A stretch of 64,000 bases of DNA from Bolinopsis microptera (taxonomy: Eukaryota > Ctenophora > Tentaculata > Lobata > Bolinopsidae), in NCBI RefSeq assembly GCF_026151205.1, contig NC_087076.1, positions 8,780,902 through 8,844,901 of the forward strand. Direction: 5' to 3'. A program made the translations under genes and the position numbers. Below, in pieces: positions 24,716 to 36,918 of the stretch (position 1 is its first letter; every line of letters begins with the position of its first letter). The notes beneath the pieces are model-generated. The model worked only from the letters and a program-made list of their open reading frames with translations, had not been told where the DNA came from and did no database searches.

Positions 24716-27247
24716 CTGGGTTCCTAGGGCCTGTCATGATATCATGGATCGCTTAGGTTCCACCAGGAACTGGTAGTCCTCATAATTCTGCGGCTTCTAT
24801 GTATCGTCATCTCGCACAACTCCGTAAGACCCTTGTGAGTTTGGCATGTGAAAATTTGCAGCCTTCCAGACATTGATTGGGTTAACGAGGTTTCGTACGT
24901 CACCTCAAGATCGGGTGACAGGGGGCTGACCAGGCCAGAACCCAATTGATTGGGTCTGTGGTAACGTTATTATGAGCCTGAGGTCACGTGACTGTGAGGT
25001 CACGTGACTGTGACGTCACCAGAGCTTGTTCTCCGTTTTTGCTTGTGAATGTGGGTGTAAGTACAGCTGTACTGTAGTTTATATCTAAATTATAGAAACG
25101 GTAAATTTATTTTCTGACAGAAAGCTAGAAATTTACCAAAATATCGACATTGTTATAAACTTATTTTGATGAACATTCCTGAAGCTGACCTAAATTGCAC
25201 GAGAAATCGATTAAACTTGGTTTCAGAGCTCAACAATGCTTCCTTATAGTTATATCTTAAAATCCATTTTTTATCGATACAATCAACATTATGATCCTGT
25301 TCAAGATTAATTATTAACAAGTAACAATTTTATTTACTGATCCTCTTATTTGTAAAGCTATCCTCAATACATATGCAGTTACAAAGTGTGATAACCGTTT
25401 CAACAGGGGTCGAATTCACAAAAATAACGTAAACCATTGATTTAAAGCAACCGCCTCTCCTCAAGGACAAAAGAAAATCGCGATTATTTGGGCCAAAAAT
25501 CGCGGCGCCGCGACAAGTCAAACTAGGCAAAATCGCGGCGAATTTGCGGAGCTAAGCTAGATGTCATAAATTCGTTAACTAGCTTGTTAGTATAGATAGA
25601 TTAGGGAGCGACAGGCTCGTCAGGCAAAACAATAGCATCTATATTAATAATCTTAAGTGTTAAGATCGAATCTAAACAGACTCTTCTTCATGATGTTGTT
25701 ACACGAATTATGAATTAGGGATGCACTGGTTCATTGGATTAGGGTAATGAAAATTACTAGTTGGTTTGTGTGTAGAAAAACTGGTTGTCATGTGTCCGGG
25801 AGGATGCAGCAATCTTCACAGGTGTCGATAACATCACGATAGAAGATGCAGAACAACAAGCTACAGACAGGGTTCACTGGAGAGGTCTAATACACCGGAG
25901 AAAGGAGTTACTATGTGGTGCAGGCCACTCCAACGACTAGGAGGAGACCTTTTCAAGTACAAGTAAGTAAGTTGTGTGTAGATAGTAGGTCTGTGCGGCT
26001 TCTAGTGATAATAGAAAATTATTATAATTATAGCGTAAGAATTATTATAAAAGTTATGTTTATATAGAAATAAGGAGAGTAACTTACATATTGAGGCACT
26101 TTCCTTACCCTAATTGTACCTATCGAGAATGACTCAGACCGAAATTTTCTAAATCGAAATTATTTTCAAAGTTTTTCTGGAAACTACTTTTGTTCATGTT
26201 TCATGCTTCCCTGAGCATTGTGAGCCGAAAATACTTTTTCGGTCCGTACCTACATTCGGAAGGCTGTGGATGTGATTAGTTCCATATAATTATAAAGAAC
26301 GTGATATTTGGCCCTCGGATTTAAAGGAGAATGCGGAAATTTGGTCCTCAGAGACCTGGAATAATCGCAATTTGTCGCGAAGATCTGTTTGTCTCGGCAA
26401 ACGTCAAAAATCGCGATTTGTCGCAGGGAATGGGAAAAATCGCGATTCTGCAAGTGCCGTGATTTCCTTTTGACCTTGCCGCTCCTGTCTCTTGATTGCT
26501 TATGATGATCAGGAACAGATGACGTATCATCACGACGATTATTGGTCACTCGAAATCGACCCGTTATTAAGAATGTAATGTAGGTGTGATGGTTGTTTCT
26601 GCGTATTTATATATTTGTTACCTGTTACTAAATACTAATTGATAAACAGGATCATAATGTTGATTGTATCGATATCAAATGGATTTTAAGGCATAAGGAA
26701 GCATTGTTGAGCTCTGAAACCAATTTTAATCGATTTCTCGTGCAATTTTTGGTCAGCTTCAGGAATGTTCATCAAAATAAGTTTATAACAATGTCAATAT
26801 TTTGGTAAATTTCTAGCTTTCTGTCAGAAAATAAATTTATGGTTTCTATAATAGTGGGTAATTGGATATAAACTACAGTAAAGCTGTACTTACACCCACA
26901 TTCACAAGCATGCAAGCTCACCTGGTCCAATGAGCGGGAAATGGAGAACAAGCTCTGGTGACGTCACAGTCACGTGACCTCAGGCTCATAATAACGTTAC
27001 CTCAGACCCAATCAATTGGGTTCTGGCCTGGTCAGCCCCCCGTCACCCGATCTTGAGGTGACGTACGACACCTCGTTAACCCAATCAATGTCTGGAAGGC
27101 TACAACTTTTCACATGCCAAACTCACAAGGGTCTTACGGAGTTGTGCGAGATGACGATACATAGAGGCCGCAGAATTATGAGGACTATCAGATCCTGGTG
27201 GAACCTAAGCGATCCATGATATCATGACAGGCCCTACTGGGTTCCTA
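24716..27247. mobile_element. 2.5-kb transposon with about 600-bp terminal inverted repeats and an 11-bp target duplication
   Basis: The left arm starts GGGCCTGTCATGATATCATG at 24727 and the right arm ends with its exact reverse complement at 27234. Similarity continues inward to about 25334 and 26616. The direct repeat CTGGGTTCCTA flanks the element (24716-24726 and 27237-27247), as a target-site duplication would. The near-identical 67-codon frames in both arms are mirror copies, not evidence for a gene. The interior has no transposase; it contains a possible LINE remnant. The superfamily is unassigned; long TIRs suggest a foldback or Mutator-like non-autonomous element. Confidence 0.78.
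25797..25960 (+). mobile_element. Possible non-LTR retrotransposon C-terminal remnant
   Basis: One frame reads DAEQQATDRVHWRGLIHRRK then GAGHSND-stop, resembling the A-x-DR-x-x-W-x-x-LI tail of LINE reverse transcriptase ORFs, followed by AAGT-rich sequence. It is short and isolated within the inverted-repeat transposon. Confidence 0.4.
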
Positions 27248-29940
27248 AAGATTTTGGAATCTCTGATCTCAAGCGACGATCCTTTACGAACTTGAAGTCT
27301 ATTTTAAACTATTTTTACAACTACAAAAAAATCAATGTTTACTTTTTAGGCTGATGAAGAATGAAAATGTCGAACATCGTCGTGTCAATTGTTAAGATCG
27401 CAACTACAGAGGAGAAATAAAATGTGCATATAATTTTTGTTAATTCTGTGTGATGGCAATCGATTTCCACTTATCTCATGTTGTAAACGCAAGAGTCATC
27501 ACATACTCACTCACTAATGACCACTCCTAGCCCACTAGAGCGCCTAGTTTGTCGTAAAGGTTATCAAATTCAAATATAAAATTCTAGCACAAAATGTACA
27601 ACCACTATACAAATTTAAGGTATCGTTTGCGCTTTGCAATACAATTCTTTACTGAAAATTTGCTCACTCCGCTGTGTAGCAAATATTTGGAAAGCTTCAG
27701 TTAATTTGAGGTATGACTCACAAGTCATCTTTGTGATCAGCTTACCAGTAACAGTGTCTGTAATTAGTTCGGCCTTCAGCAGTTCCTTATCAGTTCCTCT
27801 TACTTTTGATAAGAACAACGATAACCACTATTTCTACAAGTAATTATTATACTAATACTAAATCACATATTTCAGTGCTGCAAAGTGCAGATTCTGGAGT
27901 TATGAATTTTGCGCTATGATTTTTTCCCTACTCTTGCCGAAGGCAAAAAGATCGTAGGGAATAAGTAATCGGGTTTGGATATATGAGGTGGCCCGATGGA
28001 CCTGCGATGACGACAAAAGTCTGCTCCTTCGCAATATAGACCACTCCCCTATAATTAAGTGTATAGGAAGCGTCTGTTATGCTGCGCGTGACGCTAGCCA
28101 TGTGTTAATTAATTGCAGTGAAATTCCTCCTTCGCAAAGTTATTTTCCGCAATTTTCTGGATTCATTTATTGTTGATGCGCGGCGCTTCATTGGTCAAAT
28201 AAATCGTCAATTTTTACCATGCACGAATCCCACTTATTTATAAAAAACATAGTATGTAAATATGGTGCACTTTTTTTCCAGTCACACTTTTCACTCAAAA
28301 GAATTAATGGTACAAGTACAACTACATGGTAGGGAAAATTGATCGTGCGTGGTTTAACCGCGGCGAAATTCTTGTTATACAATGGTTTTTATACACAGAG
28401 TTCTATATGCACCTAGTGCCTTTGAGTATCAATATATTTACCAATTAATATGATATTGTTGACATGGTATTCTCAATTCTTTATACTACTAAGAAATTAA
28501 ACACTATTGAGGCCGAATGAAAAAAGAAGAAAGTTTTATGCTTCAATTCCGTCATCTTTATTTCGATCAACTAATGATCCTTTTAGGAGGATGTTGTAAT
28601 AGTTCATTTGAAGTTTCAGTAAACAATTGGCCCAATACCTTTAAAAATGACACCAAAATTGATATTATAGTGGCAAACAAATTATATAAAAATATAATAG
28701 TTAATACAGTAGCATGCACTGTTGTTCTTTACTTTATAATGCTAAATTTTCGCTAACTGTAAAACCAGATTTCATACCTTAAAACCCAAAATTGAGAGAA
28801 ATTCTGTTCCCAAAAGTTGGATATGATCATCAGAAAGAAAACGTTTTGTTTTTCGAAAGTGCATACTCCCAAAAAAATGTTTAATGTATCAAATCATATT
28901 GTTTTTATCTATATTTTCATAATATGAGGTCAAATCGCGAAAAAAGTTTTGGTGTATGTCCCCTTAACCTTGCATATAATGACCGGTTCTTAACATTTTG
29001 TTGCTCTCACCTTGATTAAAAATTGAGGTTAAAACATTTTTTCAATAATCAGTCTTTATAATCAGTCTCAATAAATAGTCTCTGTTCCATCTCAAATTTG
29101 TAAAACATGATAGAATTTTTGTTTAGCGTACTCTACAATCTAGATCTATAAAACGGAGTACGAGTTACTTGGACCACCAGGCCACAATAGCCTTTTATCT
29201 CTCCGATTAGTCTACCATTGTACATTGTAGTCTACCATTGTATGGTGATCAATTGTCTCAATCAGTTCTCCTTAAGATTGCATAATGTGCATATGCCATA
29301 TATCAGTTATTAGAATATATATTCGCATATATCCACACTATATTTACATAACACGTTCGGTGACCGACAACTAGGAACCTCTCATTTCGGCCTTCCACAG
29401 GTATCACATCACATGAAAGGTTCCTAGTTGTCCGTTCCTAGTTATCATTATCAGTGCAGTGTGTACAACACCAACTACACCGATCAATTGTCAATCTGCG
29501 AAACATTTAGTTTTTCAGAATTAATCATCACCTATAGACAGCATGAGAGTAGGCCTTGCCATCTCGAAGTGATAATAATGTGCATATGGTATTGGTTAAG
29601 CACAGCGCTAATTCAAATTGAAATAATATTTTATATTGTGGTATTTTTCTACGGTAAGTTTCAAGTGATTAGGGGTCGTTCACATATCACGTAATCATTT
29701 TTTGGAACATTTAAACCCCCCTTCTCTCCGTAATCAGTTTTACACATAGCTATTGTGTCAAAATTACACTAGCGTAATCAATTCGAGTGAAATTAGATTG
29801 AGATCATTGAACAAAATGTTAAATGCGTTTTGGACAATCGATTAAATTATTTGAATTATATAAGGGTAGGTGTCATTATTTTAATGAATGGCAAGGTGTC
29901 TCATTCCCCGTAGCAGTTTCCAAGGGATGAGCAGCATAAG
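27248..29940. other. FBF1 intron 7 sequence, no supported gene
   Basis: There are small open frames at 27615-27818 (minus) and 28517-28756 (plus) without domains or convincing splice sites. A hairpin at about 27923-27960 has arms TTCCCTAC/GTAGGGAA and an inner TTGCC-GAA-GGCAA stem. Around 29150-29175 a block (ATAAAACGGAGTACGAGTTAC) recurs inverted near 32740, and the pair of GTTCCTAGTTGTC-like motifs near 29370 and 29425 suggests another degenerate foldback. Confidence 0.45.
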
Positions 29941-30080
29941 TCCAATGAGTGTGCTATTTTACCCTCCGTTTGATATCTTAGTTATTGATATTTGAATTCC
30001 GGAAAAACACCCATAGGGTTTCAATAGGGGTTTTGGTCTGGGTTCGTATTTGGGTTAGGGTGGCCGGTGGGGTACTTAGT

Positions 30081-30107
30081 GGGGGGGGGGGGGGGGGGGG
30101 GGGGGGG
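30081..30107 (+). repeat. Poly-G run (27 G)
   Basis: A longer version of the run at 18388-18407, at the equivalent place in the duplicated block. Confidence 0.95.
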
Positions 30108-30139
30108 TGGGGGCTGGGTAACAATTATGCCATATATAT

Positions 30140-30649
30140 ACAAAGTAAACCTTTGCTTCTGTATTCAGCATCCTAAGTCTGTAATTTATACCATCATCTG
30201 ATCTTCTTGAAACCATCTTCACTTCTCCGATACTGTAAACTTTTGAGAGATACAGTTTGAGAAAGTTCCCAGCCACTGCACCATCCTTGACACTGTACCA
30301 GGTATCGTAGTTTCCATCGTGTGCTTTGTTAGGAGTGTAGTTACTGTGATAGTTGTGCGATTCCGATCTCGTGATGGCCAATTGCAGGATTGATATTTCT
30401 GAAATCAACCACATATTAACATAGAAATGATATTTTTATTTTCAAAACCTATAATCATACTGATAGTCTGAAGATAATTATATCAGAAGATTACTGTCAT
30501 TTCATCTATAATAGAGTGTAATGTGTATTGTGATCTACATATGCATGATGAAAAGCTCACAGTTGCAAATAGCAAATAGCGAAATGCTTACCGGCTTGAA
30601 GAGGAATCAAGAAGATCGCAGTGAAATGTAACAACTTGTGAATACACAT
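30140..30649 (-). pseudogene. Truncated copy of the lectin-like gene
   Basis: The signal-peptide exon (30592-30649) is retained at the protein level, and most of exon 2 is retained with its acceptor (right edge 30398). After EAKVY the sequence jumps at about 30140 directly to sequence corresponding to about 18430, so the end of exon 2, the following intron and exon 3 are deleted. One codon is also missing (DDGINY against DDGYINY). Flanks on both sides match 18.2-18.4 and 19.3-19.5 kb, so this is a segmental duplicate with an internal deletion of about 400 bp. Confidence 0.8.
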
Positions 30650-31851
30650 TTCACATATACTGACCAGATAATGTTTTTCAGTAAAGAATAATACAAGGAA
30701 GGGTCCAAGAAATTACGCATTTTAATATAAATACGTACAAATACAATGACTAAAAAATCCAATTTATGAAAGATCGTTGGAATTTGGAAATATAACAAGT
30801 AATAACAAAGTATTTTTTAATATCCCGCTCATATTAGCAACTAGTAACCAAGAATGGTACTAGCTACTAATGTCAGAGCGGCTGTCCAAACAAAGATAAA
30901 ACTATAATAATTTAGAATTCTCCAACAATTCTCATTTTCCTTTAAACTGCTTATTAGTAACACTAACGTCTAAAAACTATATTTTACGGCAGACATGGTG
31001 GTACAATCAGACATCAGATGGAATATACTATAAGAGAAAAATAATAATCTCGACACATATTGGTTACCTTTATTTATTCAAAAGAATTTAATTAATTGAA
31101 CTTCATTATACACTTTTCTTTATTTGTAGATCAAAACAACAAACACAAACTGTGGCCTGTATCCCCGTCAATACCACACAATCATTTAATGAGTTGCTCA
31201 AGGTAGTAGACCAGGCCGACGGATCCCCAGTCCGATTTCCCTGAGTAAGTGAGTATTGTCACACCCAATTAAGGGAACTCGCACACTACATCACCCTGTA
31301 CCAGACAGCTTGCAAGCAAGCTGCCGTTCACCCACCGGTTCACTGAGGTACAGGTAGATTGCCGAAGCATGTGCTACCAACTCTGCAATCATGTGGTACC
31401 GGCCAAGGATACAGGTTATAAAAATAAAAAATAAAAACAAGCCAGGGCATGGCAAATGGCAGTGTAGTCTCTCCGGACTCCATGTAAGTGTACCTAACTA
31501 TACAAAAAACTCATGGCAGTTAAAATATCCCATGGAATAATCTACAAACTAAGGCCAGGTTCTAGGAACTTTCTAAAAAAGAACACAAATATAAAATATA
31601 CGACTACCTTCGAAAAATATTTGGAATTTGGCCCCCCCATGAAGAAAATCATTCCTACACCCCTGGTCGTGTACTGTCCAAGGTACTCAGATTCAGTCCG
31701 TAGTAGAATCTGGTATCTTTGCATTTTGCACCAATACCGCCCATCAGCGCCATCCAAAGCAAAAACAGAGCGCTCACGCCTTGTATTAATTCGTCTACCG
31801 ATATCCCAACAGATACTTATCTTACAGAATCTTGATATTTTTATAATACTC
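30650..31851. other. FBF1 intron 7 sequence, no supported gene
   Basis: The first 150 bases are the tail of the lectin-block duplication. At 31130-31420 a GC-richer tract (around CAGACAGCTTGCAAGCAAGC) looks like an old repeat but I cannot classify it. No gene was seen. Confidence 0.4.
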
Positions 31852-32555
31852 CAGTAGCAAGGTGTAGTTGAGTGTGCACTACGATGGACAGAGTTTTTTG
31901 CTACTGAATTGGGTTAAATATAGGTCTTTGGTAACTCAAATCACTTAGGTGCGCATGTTGTGTCACTAGTCCCAACCCTGTGGGACCACGCCCATATTTA
32001 TATTAGGCGCGTATATGTGAAATTTGTATCTCAGCTTCTGAAAGGCTTAAAGACTTGAGCTTGGCCTAAAATGACCGCAATGCACATGTTTATATTAGCA
32101 CTGTGAAGGGTATGAAGGCCCAAAATGCTCACTTTTGGAAACAATCCAGAAAAACTGAGTAACAAATCTACTCTTCTAAGCTATAAAGTGAAATCGAGTA
32201 TGCATTTTGGAGTCTACTACTTTTCTATACACAGGGTCCTTTTTAAGGTCATTCTGGATCAGTATTGATGAGGTACGCAATTTTATCAGTAGTTCAAACC
32301 CTAGGAGCAAAATTTCTAAATTACCCTCAGGCGCAAATATATGAATTTTGTATTTCGGCCTCTGAACGTTGTAGGAGCCTCTCTTTTATGCGATCCAGCT
32401 TGACTAGTTATTCATTTCATAATCACCCTCTTTCCTTTTTAATTAAATAATAATATAGCATTAAAAGTCACTATATTTATATTAGAGTTACCAATTCAGT
32501 AGTTAAAAACTCTGTACAACGTAGTGCACACTCAACTACACCTTGCTGCCGGATT
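31852..32555. mobile_element. MITE with about 60-bp terminal inverted repeats
   Basis: The left end AGCAAGGTGTAGTTGAGTGT and the right end ACACTCAACTACACCTTGCT are reverse complements. They are followed inward by further pairing (ACAGAGTTTTTTGCTACTGAATTGG against CCAATTCAGTAGTTAAAAACTCTGT, split here by two gaps). The interior is non-coding. Part of it is present inverted at 33966-34385. Confidence 0.75.
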
Positions 32556-33403
32556 AACTGTAAATACCTTAACAGATTGAAATCGAGTCACTTTAGTCAC
32601 TTTATCTTGTACACACAATGTGTCTGAATGTAAACAATGATGTGGAATATGATGTTGCTTATTGCTAAGTTACTTTAAAGTTAGCACAACGAGAGAGACT
32701 TTGCAGAGAAACGATCAGGGGCTTTCATGGCACCCCAGTAACTCGTACTCCGTTTTATAGATATATATTATAGCGTACGCTTAGCTGTATATATACAACA
32801 TAACACATTTGATACAATCACATACGACTAGGAACTCATGAACCGAATACCTGTCTAGGGATTTGGCTGCAGGACTGGAATCGGTCAGATATCAATCAAT
32901 CTTTTTTTTTTCAGACCGGAACCGAGTGGCAAACAGGGGAATTAAAATCTTACTAAAAAGTTACAAGATTTCTGACCACTTGCTGCTAAATCTCAGAAAA
33001 TTAAAAAATGTATCCTAACAGTTTTGAAATTTCCGATTTCGTGCACTGCCATTAGACCTTGTGATCCTATGCTAAGTACCCGGCATATAGACTTTTTAAC
33101 TGGATCAGATCTCGAGACATGCTTTTAGGTCTCAAGATCAGACTGTGAGGACCTGGAATGTTACCTGAAATCCCCTGATGAAGTTTTTTTAAATACAGAT
33201 TGCCTGAAAAATCTTGAAATTTCCAGTTGATATGCAGCTACGCAACCTAAACCAGACCGGAACCGGGTATTAAGCCATATAACCGGCCGGAACCGTACTC
33301 AATATTCATCCGGATATTCGGCAAAATTTAGTGAGGGAGCGGCCTACTGGTACGTTTCGCCACTAAGCGAAGGTAAAACAGTTTTTAATGAATATCTCTA
33401 AAA

Positions 33404-33960
33404 ATGAGCAATATATACCCTATGTTGCCTTATAGCTTGAAAATTAATATAAATATGGCGATTGCAGTTAGTTTGAGCCTTAAGATTAGATTGTTCATAG
33501 CGGCTTGTGAGTCAGTACTGCTCTACGGATCAGAATCCTGGACACTAACAAAGGCTCAAGAGAAAAGTTTGGACAGGACATACACAAAGATGCTGCGTAT
33601 GGTGCAGGGTGCTGGGTATCTCATGGAAGGACAAGGTCAGCAATATAACTTTGTATGGTAGCCTACCAAGGCTGTCAAACAAGTTACGAAGCAGGAGATT
33701 AAAAAAGGCGGGACACTGCATCAGATATCCTGAGCTACTTGCCAGTGATTTAGTCTTATGGGAACCTATGAATGGTAGAGCACAGCAAGGCCGACCAAGA
33801 CAAAGCTACTCGTCTATGTTACTGAAGGAAGTTGGGACAAACTCTAAAGAGGAACTGTGAACCCTGATGCGGGACAGGGATATACGGAGGGGGTTATCTG
33901 GCGTAGATCGGACTTAGTACGTCAACATAGTAGTAGTAGTAGTAGTTAGTAGTAGTAGTT
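33404..33960 (+). mobile_element. LINE reverse-transcriptase C-terminal remnant with (TAG)n tail
   Basis: Two overlapping frames encode LLYGSESWTLTKAQEKSLD...MLRMVQ and then LGISWKDKVSN...LPRLSNKLRSRRLKKAGHC...GRAQQGRPRQSY. This is the characteristic YGSE.W..T......R.....R......W.D and R.L...GH..R tail of non-LTR retrotransposon ORF2. A frameshift separates the two parts near 33610. A TAG trinucleotide run (33930-33960) follows the stop, like a LINE 3' end. Dead copy, 5'-truncated. Confidence 0.85.
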
Positions 33961-33965
33961 AGTTT

Positions 33966-34385
33966 GAGCTAAAAGAGATGCTCCTACAACGTTCAGAGGC
34001 CGAAATACAAAATTCATATATTTGCGCCTGAGGGTAATTTAGAAATTTTGCTTCTAGGGTTGGAACTACTGATAAAATTGCGTACCTCATCATGAATCAT
34101 GATCAATACTGATCCAGAATGACCTTAAAAAGGACCTTGTATTATATAGAAAAGTAGTAGACACCGAAATGCATACTCGATTTCACTTAGCTTAGAAGAA
34201 TAGATCTGTTTATTCGCACTCCAGTGAAAATCAGTTTTTCTGGATTGTTTCCAAAAGTGAGCATTTTGGGCTTTCATACCCTTCACAGTGCTAATATAAA
34301 CATGCGCATTGCGGTCATTTTAGGCCGTCCAGAAGCTGAGATACAAATTTCACATATACGTGCCTAATATGAAATATGGGTGTTG
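33966..34385. repeat. Inverted partial copy of the MITE interior
   Basis: Blocks such as CTCCTACAACGTTCAGAGGC and GAAGCTGAGATACAAATTTC are reverse complements of sequence at about 32000-32380. Together with the MITE this makes a large interrupted palindrome with the LINE remnant in its centre. Confidence 0.75.
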
Positions 34386-34604
34386 GACGCTGGAGGCCCT
34401 AGCGTTCATTTTAATGTCCATTAAAATAAAGTCCAACAAGGTAGTTATAAGTACATTAAATGAATGCCTTTGAGTGTTCATTTTAATGTCCGTTCAAAAT
34501 TATATCCGTTCACGCAATGTCCGGTCAAATAACGTCCGGTAAGGCATTTTTATGTATGACCTGAGATATGCAACATGTACATTACAAATTGTTGGTTAGC
34601 TATT

Positions 34605-35560
34605 ATATCACAGTGCTGGCAAGCACGAGCGGTGTCTTTATTGGGGGTATACTATGTACCCCCTTTACTATTGTACCCCCTTTACTATTATACCCCCTTT
34701 ACTATTATAACCCCTTTGGTACTCGTCGGAAGCCTCTTTCGTGCACGCGAAGCGTGCACTCCAGCCGGAGGCGGCGGCCGAAGGCCGCCGCCTCCGGCAG
34801 GAGTTTTTCAGGCATTAAAACTCATCGGAAGTCATTCAGCAGATTTATTTTTAGTTCAAAACATTCTAATTTGATGTCAAAGATGACAGGAATAAAAAGT
34901 AGTTATGTTGAGATTTTTAAGAAATTTGCATAAAATACTCGCCAGCACTGTTATACGAAATTCGGTAAAAAACCCAAAATCGCCATATTCAGGTGCCTTA
35001 AAAACCATGTTAAAATTGAGTTAGAGATCTGAAATTTTTCAGGGCGTCTAGACGTTGACCAAATCGACTGCAAAAAAAGTTTCAGGTTTCAGGAGCATCG
35101 GGAAACGGGTTTTCTAGAACCCCTGTTTTACGATAGATTGTCGTGATCACAATGCTGGCAAGCATTACCGTCGCCCTTATATTCACAACACTATTTACCC
35201 CCTATACGATTATATCCCCTTTATTGTTTTCCAGGCATTAAGACTCATCGAAAGTAGTTCAGCAGGTACATTTAAGTTCAAAACATTCTAATTCAATGTT
35301 GAAGATGACAGGAATAAGAAATAGTTGTATGGAGGTTTTTAAGAAATTTGCGCAAAATACGCGCCAGCATGTTATACGAAATTAGGTAAAAAACCCAAAA
35401 TCGCCATATTCAGGTGCCTTAAAAACCATGTTAAAATTGAGTTAGAGATCTGAAACTTTGCAGGGCGTCTAGACCTTGTCCAAATCGACTGTAAAAAAAA
35501 TGTCATGTTTCAGGAGTATCGGGAAGTGGGTTTTCTGGAACCCCTGTTTTACAACAGATT
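34605..35560. repeat. Diverged direct duplication, unit of about 450-550 bp
   Basis: 34605-35130 and 35150-35560 share GCTGGCAAGCA, the CAGGCATTAA-ACTCATCG block, GAAGATGACAGGAATAA-like sequence and AAAACCCAAAATCGCCATAT in the same order. The first unit has an extra stretch (about 34710-34800) containing GC-rich hairpins and repeated TACCCCCTTTACTAT motifs. Confidence 0.8.
34741..34798. repeat. Two adjacent GC-rich hairpins with GAA triloops
   Basis: GTGCACGC-GAA-GCGTGCAC (34741-34759) has an 8-bp stem. At 34764-34798 a perfect 16-bp stem (GCCGGAGGCGGCGGCC) closes on a GAA loop. Both sit in otherwise AT-rich DNA, inside one unit of the direct duplication and absent from the other. Confidence 0.9.
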
Positions 35561-36589
35561 GTCGTGAAGATATATATGTATGTATAGACGCTTTTTGCAG
35601 TCAATTGTAGCCTACATTTAAGTGTCCGTAGATTCAAAAGTATAAACGATACAGTCATTTCGAACCACAGGTTTTAAAGATAATTGTTTAAGCTTTAGTT
35701 TACATTGTATTGAAAAATAATTTAACGTCATCATCATCACTTGATGACGTCATCAAGTTAAGTGTTTTTAAAACTTGACTTTTGACAAAGTAACAACTTT
35801 TTAAATCGATTTTACACTATTAAGGAGTAATTTTATTCAAAATCTGAGGACATTTTCATCTTAGATAATTGTTCAAGCATTCCGAAAATCTACCGGAATA
35901 GTTTCCTACCTTGCTCCTTCATAAAGATATTTGCTATTGAAGTTAGTGCTTTTTTGAAGAATAATTTTATAAAAACACAAAAGTTGTGAATTAGTATTCT
36001 CTGGTGTTGGGCCATCCCTTGGGTTGTGGAGCTCAATTTTGCTTCTTAAAGGTGTAAATTGTGTTATAGGCTAGTTTTAAAGTTAAAAATCGAAAAGTTG
36101 CACACGTGGGGACACGCCCAAATTCATTTAAAATCGCTAAAATCGCTAAAAATTTTGATTTTCACGATTTTTATCAACTTTGGAGTCCCGCTGTGATCCA
36201 AGTTCTTTTTGAAATCTTCTGAAACTTTGCATGCTTATCAAACTATATATTAAATACCACTATGCAAAAATTTACGGTGATTCAATATTGTATGCGCACG
36301 CGACGTCCGCTCAAAGTTTGCACGTGCGAAAGGTGAGAAATTTGCTCATTCGTGATTTCGAATATATTCTGCTTTCCACGATATTTAAATGGCATTATAT
36401 ATGAATTTAATGCCAACTTGAATGAGTAAAAAGTGCCATATTCAGTCGGTTATCGACAGAAATACCTAACTAAACACAAGGAAACGTTTTCAAAGGCAGA
36501 ATTTCGAAATCGTCGAAATTACCTCCTTGTTAATGAAGTTTCGACTAGCTGTGTAAATTATCCTGACATTATAATCAAAAAGAGATGAT

Positions 36590-36918
36590 ATTTGACCAAA
36601 ACCCATAATCATGGGTAGAGTGTACCGCTGCCAGTGTCTCTCTTTTCCAAACAAAAGGAAATGATATTAATTTGAGGAACAGTCCGCTAATGCAAATTGA
36701 TACCGAGAATGAAATCGGTCGCTCGCTTTTTCCATTCGATCACGGCTTACGAATTGTAATAAAGCTTATTGATTTGAAAAAGCGAGCGACCGATTTCATT
36801 CTCGGTATCAATTTGCATTAGCGGACTGTTCCTCAAATTAATATCATTTCCTTTTGTTTGGAAAAGAGAGACACTGGCAGCGGTACACTCTACCCATGAT
36901 TATGGGTTTTGGTCAAAT
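36590..36918. mobile_element. Palindromic MITE, copy 1
   Basis: A nearly perfect inverted repeat from ATTTGACCAAAACCCATAAT to its complement, with arms of about 150 bp including GAATGAAATCGGTCGCTCGC. The centre is CGATCACGGCTTACGAATTG. Confidence 0.88.

Noticed and set aside
24742-27219. Near-identical 67-codon frames in the two arms of the large inverted repeat
   Set aside because: They are mirror images of the same non-coding arm sequence; no domain, no splice context.
27615-27818. Minus-strand 67-codon frame with helical composition
   Set aside because: Starts at a non-ATG codon, has a stop just upstream, no domain and no convincing acceptor or donor.
28517-28756. Plus-strand 79-codon frame
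   Set aside because: Low-complexity AT-rich sequence without domain or splice support.
30076-30120. Poly-Pro end of the frame overlapping the truncated lectin copy
   Set aside because: It is the translated G homopolymer downstream of the deletion point.
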